Notes under the pieces: model-generated
Seen by the model: only the letters and a program-made list of their open reading frames with translations
Told to the model about the DNA's origin: nothing
Databases searched by the model: none
Position numbers and translations under genes: made by a program
In this document: positions 7,711 to 14,638 of the stretch, piece after piece
How the letters are laid out: every line of letters starts with the position of its first letter
How positions within the stretch are numbered: the first letter of the stretch is position 1
Assembly: GCA_964575335.1 (NCBI GenBank)
Contig: CAZNPU010000041.1
Span: 1-15,165, forward strand
DNA length: 15,165 bases
From: CAZNPU01 sp964575335
Lineage (GTDB): Bacteria; Planctomycetota; Phycisphaerae; Phycisphaerales; SM1A02
Direction: 5' to 3'

Positions 7711-8043
7711 TTACCCGTTTCCGTCGGTGTCCAATACCTTCGGCACAGCCAGGTATCGTCCTTCTGTTGCCGGCGCGATGCGCATCAGGTGTTCCACAGG
7801 CATTGGATCTGCGACCTCATCAACTTCCAGCCGGTTGGTGATGTCAACCGGATGAGCCATTGGCTCAACGCCAGTCACATCCAGCTCGTTCAGCATCGAG
7901 ATGTAACCCAGCACGGCTGCCAGTTGCGTTCGATACTGCTCGAGTTGTTCATCTGTCGGTTGCAGGTGGGCCAGTTTGGCCACGCGACGAACCTCCTGCA
8001 TGGACAGGAGTTCATCGTGTCTGGGTGGCGTGTCGGTGCTCAT
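7711..8043 (-). CDS. gatC: Asp-tRNA(Asn)/Glu-tRNA(Gln) amidotransferase subunit C
   Basis: GatC is the small subunit that wraps around GatA and steadies its contact with GatB. The family pattern is clear: EVRRVAKLAHLQPTDEQLEQ near the N-terminus, then the LNELDVTGVEPMAHP turn and NRLEVDEV, which corresponds to the family LREDEV. The frame stays open upstream to an ATG at 8133, but I chose the ATG at 8043. It gives 110 residues, close to the family length of about 95-100, and the extra upstream 30 residues (SAPDHPTPAPLHIC and so on) look non-coding. No strong Shine-Dalgarno is seen. This is the first gene of the gatC-gatA-ROK cluster and is divergent from the RND operon across 100 bp. Confidence 0.93.
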   Translation of the reverse strand: MSTDTPPRHDELLSMQEVRRVAKLAHLQPTDEQLEQYRTQLAAVLGYISMLNELDVTGVEPMAHPVDITNRLEVDEVADPMPVEHLMRIAPATEGRYLAVPKVLDTDGNG

Positions 8044-8143
8044 GGCGGGAAAGGATAGCACCCCATCGTCAGGCGTACATATGTGAAGCGGGGCAGGGGT
8101 CGGATGGTCCGGAGCCGAGGCGCTTTTCTGCACTCGATTCCAT

Positions 8144-9619
8144 ATGACTCTTCGCCTACTGTATATGCCTTACGCAACGCCCGCGAATCAGCAGCTACTC
8201 ATGGCGTCAGAACGAAACGCAGAACGGAACGTTGTTGTCTCGATCATCTTTCGAGCGCTCGTCTGCAGCGCGGTTTTGGCCATTGCGGTGGGGGTGTTCG
8301 CGTGGCTGGCTTACAGCCGGCCCAGACCTCAGCAAACATCCATGGCAGACGCCTCGCCGCGCGTGGTGGTCATGAAGGCCCAGCCCGTGCCGGTGCAGCG
8401 TCAATGGGAAGGCTTCGGCACCGCCCAGGCCTTCGAAGCCGCGGATGTGCCGTCTCGCGTCACCGCCACGGTCATTGAGCGGCCGAGCAATGTTCGCGCC
8501 GGCCAGCCGGTTGCTCGTGGGCAGGTGCTGGTGCAGCTTGATGACGCCGACTTTCAGCGGCAACTTGAGATCACGCAACAGGCCATCGAAGACATCGACG
8601 CCCAACTGAGCCGCCTGGCAGTGGAAGAGCAGTCATGGCAGCGGCGTGTTGATCTGGCGACGGAAGATGTCAGGCTGGCGCGCGAGGAATATGAGCGATA
8701 CAGAGAGGCGCTTGCTCGCGAAGCGGCGCGTCAGCTTGAAGTTGACCGTGCGCTGCAGCGGTTGCTCGCAGCCCAGCAGGCTGAGGTTGCAGCGCGTGAG
8801 GAACTGGAAAAAATCGCGCCGCGGCGCATGAGCCTGCAGGCGCAGCGAAACAGCCAGGAAGCGTCTTTGAGACTGGCCCGCCTGAACGTTGAACGCAGCC
8901 GCATTACCAGCCCAATTGATGGAGTGCTGCAGGCTGTTGATGTCGACGTTGGAGAAAACATTTCCGCTGGACAGCGCGTTGCGCGCGTCGTCAATGTTTC
9001 GCGCATCGAAGTGCCGTTGCTTCTGCCTGCTGCTGCCCGGCAGCACATCCGCCGAGGCGATCAGGCGATCCTGACGTCGATGGATTCGCCGCCGCGCTCC
9101 TGGATGGCTCATGTGGTTCGCATCGCGCCGGAAGACGATCCGGAAACGCGCACCATGCGCGTCTTTGTTGAGGTCGATCAGGAACCCGATCGAGGCATGC
9201 TCGCGCCGGGCAAATTCGTGCGCGGCGTGGTACGCGCCAGTGAGGCGAGCATGCGATGGGTTGTCCCTCGCCGCTCACTCAACAGCGAGCGCGTTGCGGT
9301 GATCAAAGACGGCATCGTAAGCAGCCGCCCGATTGCTGTTGACTTTCACGTGCATGCGGAGTTCCCGTCGCTTGGCCTGCCCGATACCGAATGGGTCGTG
9401 TTGAAGGAGCCGGTCGGCGAAAATGCGTTGATCGTCGTCGACAGTGCGCGAATGCTGCCGGAAGGCATTGCCGCAGTGCCGGTGATTGCTGAACCTGCTG
9501 CGGCGCACGTTGAACCGCAGGACACAGACCAGCCGCCGGGTGACGACGACAATGCTGCCGCTGCAGCATTGCGCGATCAAGTCGGCGGCAGCACGTCGGC
9601 AAGGAGATTCGGCTCGTGA
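8144..9619 (+). CDS. RND efflux periplasmic adaptor (HlyD/AcrA family)
   Basis: A membrane-fusion protein that links the inner-membrane RND pump to an outer-membrane channel. With the start used it has 491 residues. A single membrane anchor lies at about 33-56 with no lipobox cysteine. The first lipoyl half follows (GFGTAQAFEAADVPSRVTA near 90-108, then VRAGQPVARGQVLVQLDD at 117-134). A long charged coiled-coil hairpin spans about 135-250, the second lipoyl half is ITSPIDGVLQAVDVDVGE (254-271), and a beta-barrel domain follows with VRIAPEDDPETRTMRVFVEV. The tail after about 450 is acidic and disordered. Starts at 8144, 8165 (codon 8) or 8201 (codon 20) are all possible; the last gives the most usual N-terminus, and none has a clear Shine-Dalgarno. 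The stop overlaps the start of the permease gene by four bases. Confidence 0.92.
   Translation: MTLRLLYMPYATPANQQLLMASERNAERNVVVSIIFRALVCSAVLAIAVGVFAWLAYSRPRPQQTSMADASPRVVVMKAQPVPVQRQWEGFGTAQAFEAADVPSRVTATVIERPSNVRAGQPVARGQVLVQLDDADFQRQLEITQQAIEDIDAQLSRLAVEEQSWQRRVDLATEDVRLAREEYERYREALAREAARQLEVDRALQRLLAAQQAEVAAREELEKIAPRRMSLQAQRNSQEASLRLARLNVERSRITSPIDGVLQAVDVDVGENISAGQRVARVVNVSRIEVPLLLPAAARQHIRRGDQAILTSMDSPPRSWMAHVVRIAPEDDPETRTMRVFVEVDQEPDRGMLAPGKFVRGVVRASEASMRWVVPRRSLNSERVAVIKDGIVSSRPIAVDFHVHAEFPSLGLPDTEWVVLKEPVGENALIVVDSARMLPEGIAAVPVIAEPAAAHVEPQDTDQPPGDDDNAAAAALRDQVGGSTSARRFGS
9601..9606 (+). promoter_or_regulatory. ribosome binding site for the RND permease
   Basis: AAGGAG lies 9 nt before the GTG at 9616, inside the final codons of the adaptor gene. 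It is the clearest Shine-Dalgarno in the operon. It fixes the GTG as start and indicates coupled translation of adaptor and pump. Confidence 0.75.
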
Positions 9620-12600
9620 GCTTGCCTCGTTTCGGTGTAACGAAACCGGTGCCAGTCAATCTCCTGATGATGGCGACGATCATTGCAGGGGTGTTCGCCT
9701 TATTCACCATTCGGCGTGAGTTTTTTCCCGAAACCACACCGGATCAGGCCATGGTGTCGCTGCCGTATCCCGGCGCGACGCCGCAGGAAATCGAGGAATC
9801 GATGGCCCGCAAGGTGGAGGACGCGCTGGCCGACCTGGACGAAGTCGAACGTCTCACCACCACGCTCAGTGAAGGCGGCGGGGGCATTCTGGTCGAGTTC
9901 CGCCAGGGCGAAGACATCTTCAGAGCGATACGGGAGGTGGAGAACGCTGTCGATGCGCTTTCCGATCTGCCCGATGAAGCCGAGGAAATCCGCGTCACCG
10001 AATTCGAGCCGAACCTGCCGGCGATCATGGTGACGATCTACGGCGATGCCGATGAAGAAGTGCTCAAGCGCGCGATTCGCCGTGTGCGCGATGATCTGAA
10101 AAAACTCCCCGGCATGGGCGACATCACGATTTCCGGCGTGCGCGACTACGAGGTACGCGTTGATGTGGATGAAGCTGCGCTGCTTGAATACCGCATCAGC
10201 CTGCCGCAGGTGAGCGATGCCATTCGCTCGTGGATGGCGGATGTGCCCGGCGGCACGGTGCGCACCAATGTGGGCAACATCAACGTCAGAACGCTCGGCG
10301 TCGCAGAACGCGCTGAAGCCATACGGCAGATCGTTGTGCGCGCAACGCCCGACGGCCAGGTGTTGCGCGTCGGCGATATCGCCACGGTGCGCGAAGACTT
10401 TGTCGACGATCAAATCGAGCGACGATTCAACGGCCTGCCTTCGGTCAGTTTGGTGGTGTACAAAACCGGCGATCAGGATGCGGTTGAGATCGCCAAAATG
10501 ACCCGCGCATACGTGGCGGGGCGGCGGGGCGAACCGTTCGATGGAAACGTGCTGGAAGACCTCTTCGGCTCCAATCGAAAAACCGCATGGGAGATGGGAT
10601 TCAATCATCCCGACCCCGTGCCGGGCGAAATCACCACGCATTCCGATCTGGCGCGATTCATCGAAGATCGGCTCGATTTGCTCGGCCGCAACGCGCTGCA
10701 GGGCGCGGTGCTGGTTTTCTTCACATTGCTTGCGTTTTTGAACTGGCGGGCTGCGTTCTGGGTGATGACCGGTCTGGTCACCGCCTTGTGCGGCACGCTG
10801 GTCATGATGGCTTTGACCGGCATCACCCTGAACCTGCTGAGCATGTTCGGGCTCATCATTGTCATCGGCATGCTTGTCGATGACGCCATCGTTGTCACGG
10901 AGAACATTCAATCGCGCTATGACCGCGGTGAAACGGCGCTGCAGGCCGCCATTCGCGGCACTGAGCAGGTGGCCTGGCCCATCGTGGGCATCGTCACGAC
11001 AACGATCATGGCGTTTGTTCCTCTAGTATTTGTGCGAGGACGCATCGGCGATTTGCTGGCGTCATTGCCGATCGTGGTGGCCTGTGCGCTTACAGTGAGC
11101 CTGATGGAATCGGTGTTGATTCTGCCCAGCCACATCGGCCACAGTCTGGTGAAGCGCGATAAAGCCCGGCCGGGCCGCTGGGCCAATCTGATGCGTCGCC
11201 TCGAACAGCGCCGCGATCGCATCATTCACGAGAGAATTCTGCCTGCCTATGAGCGGCTTCTTCGTGTGCTGCTGGAATATCGCTATATCACAACCGCAGT
11301 AACAATCGCGGTGCTGATTGTCTCGCTGGGCATGGTGGCTGGAGGACGGCTGGAATACGTCTTCCTCGACGAATCCGACGCCGAAACCATTGTCGTCGAT
11401 GTGCGCATGCCCATCGGCACGTCGCTGGCGGAAACTGATCGCGTTATGCGGCAACTCGAGGCTGCTGCAGCAGCTCAGCCGGAGGTGCTGAGAATCAGCA
11501 CCAATGTGGGTCAGTCCGCCAGCGTTGAAAGCGGTCAGATCGACACCAACGCCACGCATGTGGGGCAGATGTTTGTCGAACTGGTGCCCGTGGAGTTGCG
11601 CGACCGCGAATCATCGCTGGTCATTGCCGCCATGCGCGAGCACCACGGCATCATCGATGGGCCGGAACTGCTGCGCTACAGCGAGATCAGCGGCGGACCG
11701 GCGGGCGCGGATATCACCATTCAGGTGATGGGTGAAGATATGTCGGAGATGGAGCGCGTCGTCGCTGCCATCAAATATGCGCTCAGGCAGCGCGAGGGCG
11801 TATACGACATTGCCGATGACAACTACAGCAGCCAGCGCGAACTGCAGATACGTCTGCATCCACACGCCGCAGCACTTGGATTCAATAACGACAATGTCGC
11901 CCGGCAGGTGCGCGGTGCGCTGTTCGGCATCGACGCCCACGTCTTTTCCGCCAATCGTGAAGATATTGATGTGCGCGTGCGACTGGATGAACGCTCTCGC
12001 CGCACGCTTTCCACCATTGAGAACCTGTGGATCATCAGCCCAACCGGCCAGCGCGTCCCGCTGGGGGAAGTTGCCGATCTGATTGACGGCACCGGTCACG
12101 CCACCATTCGTCGCATCGACCGCGAACGCGCAATCACCGTTACCGCTGACGTCGCGCCGCATCTGAGCCCCGAAACCATTATGGAAGACCTGCAGCCGGA
12201 ACTCGCGAAGCTCGCTGCGGACAATCCTGCGATTACCATCGACTTCGGCGGCCGACAGCGCGACATGAGCAAAGCCTTCGCTTCGCTTCCCCTTGGAGCA
12301 GGCGTGGCGGCGCTGCTTATTTATGTCATCCTTGCGTGGCTGTTCTCCAGCTACGTGCAGCCGCTGATCGTGATGCTGGCGATTCCGTTCGGCATCATCG
12401 GCGTGATCTGGGGACATCTGTTCTTCGGCTACCGTGCGACCTTCCTCAGCACGATCGGCCTCATTGCGTTGTGCGGCATCGTGGTGAACAATTCGCTGAT
12501 CCTGGTGCAGTTTTTCAACGAGGCCAGAGCTTATGGCATCGGCGTGCGCGAAGCGCTGCTGCAGGCCGGCAGGCAACGCCTTCGTCCCATCCTCATGACA

Positions 12601-12855
12601 TCCATCACCACCTTCCTGGGCCTGACGCCGCTCATGCTTGAACAATCGTTTCAGGCGAGGTTTCTCATTCCCATGGCGATCTCAATCGGCTTCGGTCTGG
12701 CAAGCTCAACGGTGCTGGTGCTCACGATGCTGCCGTGCTTCATGATGATTCTCGATGACATCAGGCGAGCGCTGTATTACCTCTGGCACGGCCTGCCATG
12801 TCCGGAACCCGCCCAGCCGCCGTCAACTGTGCCAGCGATGATGGAAGCCGAGTAA
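9616..12855 (+). CDS. RND multidrug efflux permease (AcrB/HAE1-like)
   Basis: A 1079-residue proton-driven inner-membrane pump. The first membrane segment is at about 14-31, followed by the family sequence RREFFPETTPDQAMVSLPYPGA and the first porter domain. The first large membrane bundle starts at about 361. TM4 holds the paired aspartates D422-D423 in IGMLVDDAIVVTENI, which match the proton-relay Asp pair of AcrB. The second half repeats the plan, with a membrane segment at about 570-590 (VTIAVLIVSLGMVAGG), a second porter domain, and a last bundle beginning at PLGAGVAALLIYVILAWLF. Between the first porter domain and TM2, residues about 301-340 form a longer linker than I expect (NVLEDLFGSNRKTAWEMG). 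Substrate is unknown; drugs, metals or lipids are all possible. The adaptor is encoded just upstream, and no TolC-type gene follows. Confidence 0.95.
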   Translation: MSLPRFGVTKPVPVNLLMMATIIAGVFALFTIRREFFPETTPDQAMVSLPYPGATPQEIEESMARKVEDALADLDEVERLTTTLSEGGGGILVEFRQGEDIFRAIREVENAVDALSDLPDEAEEIRVTEFEPNLPAIMVTIYGDADEEVLKRAIRRVRDDLKKLPGMGDITISGVRDYEVRVDVDEAALLEYRISLPQVSDAIRSWMADVPGGTVRTNVGNINVRTLGVAERAEAIRQIVVRATPDGQVLRVGDIATVREDFVDDQIERRFNGLPSVSLVVYKTGDQDAVEIAKMTRAYVAGRRGEPFDGNVLEDLFGSNRKTAWEMGFNHPDPVPGEITTHSDLARFIEDRLDLLGRNALQGAVLVFFTLLAFLNWRAAFWVMTGLVTALCGTLVMMALTGITLNLLSMFGLIIVIGMLVDDAIVVTENIQSRYDRGETALQAAIRGTEQVAWPIVGIVTTTIMAFVPLVFVRGRIGDLLASLPIVVACALTVSLMESVLILPSHIGHSLVKRDKARPGRWANLMRRLEQRRDRIIHERILPAYERLLRVLLEYRYITTAVTIAVLIVSLGMVAGGRLEYVFLDESDAETIVVDVRMPIGTSLAETDRVMRQLEAAAAAQPEVLRISTNVGQSASVESGQIDTNATHVGQMFVELVPVELRDRESSLVIAAMREHHGIIDGPELLRYSEISGGPAGADITIQVMGEDMSEMERVVAAIKYALRQREGVYDIADDNYSSQRELQIRLHPHAAALGFNNDNVARQVRGALFGIDAHVFSANREDIDVRVRLDERSRRTLSTIENLWIISPTGQRVPLGEVADLIDGTGHATIRRIDRERAITVTADVAPHLSPETIMEDLQPELAKLAADNPAITIDFGGRQRDMSKAFASLPLGAGVAALLIYVILAWLFSSYVQPLIVMLAIPFGIIGVIWGHLFFGYRATFLSTIGLIALCGIVVNNSLILVQFFNEARAYGIGVREALLQAGRQRLRPILMTSITTFLGLTPLMLEQSFQARFLIPMAISIGFGLASSTVLVLTMLPCFMMILDDIRRALYYLWHGLPCPEPAQPPSTVPAMMEAE

Positions 12856-12983
12856 CGCTGCTGCGAAGAAGCTGCTGTCTGGTGACTGTTGTGTGCGGCC
12901 GTGAGTCATGCCCGATTGCGCCGGCGGATATCCTCATGATCAATCACCGATCATGGCCGAGTGGATAGCGATCTGCCGCACGT

Positions 12984-12989
12984 TATAAT
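12984..12989 (+). promoter_or_regulatory. TATAAT -10 box ahead of the VOC gene
   Basis: A perfect TATAAT lies 135 bp before the VOC start, in the 268-bp gap after the RND operon. No good -35 is found 16-18 bp upstream (the candidate is GTGGAT). If used, transcription would begin near 12996 and leave a leader of about 125 nt. That leader contains the self-complementary CTTTGCTTGCAAAG at 13046-13059. Confidence 0.4.
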
Positions 12990-13045
12990 GCCGCCGAACC
13001 ATCACGACGCAGCCGCCTTGCTCTGCTTCATTCTGTGCTGTTTCG

Positions 13046-13059
13046 CTTTGCTTGCAAAG
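13046..13059. repeat. short palindrome in the VOC leader
   Basis: CTTTGC and GCAAAG are perfect inverted 6-base arms separated by TT, followed closely by TTTGC and CTTTCAAG, which can pair alternatively. This could be a small operator or a weak leader hairpin, or chance; it lies between the TATAAT box and the Shine-Dalgarno. Confidence 0.3.
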
Positions 13060-13123
13060 TTTGCTTTCAAGGCGGCCATTCCCGAACACGCTTACACCTA
13101 TTCCCAGAGAGGAGTGAAGATTC

Positions 13124-13603
13124 ATGGCGATGCCGATTCCAACCGGCTATGAGAGAATGATTCCGCACCTTGTGTGTGATCCCTGCGCTGACGCAATTGA
13201 GTTTTATAAAAAGGCCTTCGGCGCTGAGGAAGTGACGCGAATGCCTGCGCCGGGCAGCGGCAAAATCATGCACGCTCAGCTTCGCATCGGCGATCAGATG
13301 GTCTTCCTGTGCGACGATTTTCCTGAGTTCTGCGATGGCAAGGCCCGATCGCCCAAGGCGCTGGGCGCTTCGCCGGTGACGATACACCAGTACGTTGAAG
13401 ACTGCGACGCCGCCATCCAGCGCGCCCAGCAGGCTGGCGCGACCGTAATCATGCCAGCTCAGGACATGTTCTGGGGCGATCGCTACGGCATGGTGATCGA
13501 TCCGTTTGGTCATTCGTGGGCTTTTGCCACGCATGTCCGCGATATGTCGCCGGAAGAAATTGCTGAAGCGGCAAAGGCAGCATTCGCCCAGCCGCAACAG
13601 TAA
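13124..13603 (+). CDS. VOC-family protein, PhnB/glyoxalase-like
   Basis: A 159-residue member of the vicinal-oxygen-chelate superfamily, PhnB-like subgroup. The two beta-alpha-beta-beta-beta modules are visible. The first is IPHLVCDPCADAIEFYKKAFGAEE (13-36) running to MHAQLRIGDQMVFLCDD (49-65). The second is VTIHQYVEDCDAAIQRAQQAGA (85-106) running to the closing motif GDRYGMVIDPFGHSWAFATH (118-137). This closing motif is common in PhnB-type proteins. The reaction cannot be assigned: family members include metal-dependent lyases, dioxygenases and resistance proteins, and many PhnB-like ones are uncharacterised. GAGGAG (13109-13114) lies 9 nt before the ATG, the best Shine-Dalgarno in the window, so the start is secure. 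The gene appears to stand alone and converges on the degenerate minus-strand region. Confidence 0.9.
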   Translation: MAMPIPTGYERMIPHLVCDPCADAIEFYKKAFGAEEVTRMPAPGSGKIMHAQLRIGDQMVFLCDDFPEFCDGKARSPKALGASPVTIHQYVEDCDAAIQRAQQAGATVIMPAQDMFWGDRYGMVIDPFGHSWAFATHVRDMSPEEIAEAAKAAFAQPQQ

Positions 13604-13709
13604 CACGCGGCTGGCGGCTGTGAACATTTCGCAGTTGCAGCCACGCTCGCTGCAGACTCAGTAGAGAACTGCTTGCCATTCCTGGTCGAGCGCTTCGAAA
13701 AACGTTCAC

Positions 13710-13764
13710 CGCGGAATGCGCGGAAGCAACGTTGAGCGATTGCTCACGTTCCGCGCATTCCGCG
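13710..13764. terminator. long GC-rich inverted repeat, possible bidirectional terminator
   Basis: CGCGGAATGCGCGGAA (13710-13725) and TTCCGCGCATTCCGCG (13749-13764) are perfect 16-base inverted repeats around a 23-base centre. The centre pairs again (TGAGC with GCTCA around GATT, extending to AACGT/CGTT with a bulge), giving a hairpin of more than 20 bp. Each arm is itself a tandem CGCGGAA-TG-CGCGGAA. It lies between convergent genes, as a bidirectional terminator would. There is no U-tract directly after the stem on the plus strand. On the minus strand TTTTT comes 7 nt after it (13702 down to 13698). A REP-like palindromic repeat is the alternative. Confidence 0.55.
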
Positions 13765-13860
13765 CGTTTCCGTGGCGAATGAATGAAAATTGAGGCAGCG
13801 CAAGCGCGCTACGCATCGCATTTCACGATTGCTGCATGGCGCGTTTGAATCGTTCTTTAT

Positions 13861-14304
13861 TTATTGGTGAAGGTTCTGTTGCTGCTGTCGGCGGAGCACG
13901 ATGTACATGACGCTGCTGGGAGTGGTGCTGCATTCAGCGATTTCGTAACTAAGGCTCGGCAGGTTGAGCCCGCTGAGCAAGTGCTCGCCGGTCCCCAGAA
14001 GCATAGGGCGAATGGCGAGATGCATCTCATCAATAAGGCCGTCGGCAAGATACTGGCGGATTGTGTGAACGCCTCCGCCAACCCGCACATCGCTGTTCCC
14101 GGCTGCTTCCATCGCCCGCTCGTACGCCTCACGAATGCCGCCGGTGACGAAGTGGAACGTCGTGCCGCCGCTCATCACCAAAGGTCCGCGCGGATGATGC
14201 GTGAGGGCGAAGACCGGCGTGCGGAACGGCGGGTGTTTACCCCACCATCCCCTCCACGAATCATCAAGCCACGGACCGCGCTGCGGCCCGAACATGTTGC
14301 GGCC
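13861..14304 (-). pseudogene. DHFR/RibD-C-family reductase, N-terminus missing
   Basis: The 147 codons from GRNMFGPQRGPW to the TAA match the greater C-terminal part of the dihydrofolate reductase-like family typified by GRNMFGP...RGPW...W. Key stretches are FALTHHPRGPLVMSGGTTFHFVTGGI, then DVRVGGGVHTIRQYLADGLIDEMHLAI and PMLLGTGEHLLSGL. That family normally begins about 50-60 residues earlier with an SLDGF-type strand that helps bind NADPH, and this part is absent. Upstream the frame runs without interruption into an unrelated hydrophobic segment belonging to a zinc-ribbon membrane protein. The remaining reductase sequence has no internal stop or frameshift, so the truncation may be recent, or the product may be a working chimera. 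Translation could start at the GTG at 14481 (206 codons) or at an internal ATG at 14295; neither is well supported. Confidence 0.75.
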
Positions 14305-14638
14305 TGCGAACCTTTTGAAGCTCCGCAAGAAACTGAAGCAACACCATCGGTGATATAAAAGCAGTGCAAAAAGACTGACAAATGCAATCGCTCCAAAGTC
14401 CAGCGGCTGCAAATTGCAAACAGTGAGAACAGTCACGAAGATAAAGATGATGATGAAGGCGCAGGCAAGTCCGCGATGCACCTTCCGGAAAGGGTGATTG
14501 CAAGCTGAGCTGTTCGCCTTGAATGTGACGGATCATTCGGATCAAACGCACAGCCGCACTCTGGGCAGGGTGCTCAGCAAGCAGTGAAAGATCGTAATTG
14601 CACGACAGGCAATACATTGAAATCCGGTGATTGCACAT
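14305..14638 (-). pseudogene. zinc-ribbon membrane protein remnant with two frameshifts
   Basis: From ATG 14638 (or 14617) the frame gives MYCLSCNYDLSLLAEH. The next frame then continues at 14567 with CPECGCAFDPNDP, and the third frame from about 14529 continues with VTFKANSSACNHPFRKVHRG. Each switch is repaired by restoring one base, near 14568-14569 and near 14530. The joined product has the planctomycete pattern CxxC-(N/G)YDL-EH-xCPxCG-AFDPNDP-TF, a four-cysteine zinc ribbon. Two hydrophobic stretches follow (LACAFIIIFIFVTVLTV and FGAIAFVSLFALLLY). It then runs directly into the reductase fragment at about 14305. The intact family's function is unknown to me. With both bases restored the whole of 14638-13861 becomes one 259-residue frame, so sequencing error in a genuine fusion gene is the main alternative to decay. 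Confidence 0.7.

Noticed and set aside
8052..8057. TATCCT on the minus strand as -10 of gatC
   Set aside because: It would place the transcription start almost at the ATG, and there is no -35 at the right distance. A leaderless start is possible but unsupported.
9700..10911. 403-codon open frame on the minus strand inside the RND permease
   Set aside because: It lies wholly antisense to a strongly conserved gene. Its His/Asp/Gln-rich sequence is the usual result of reading GC-rich coding DNA backwards.
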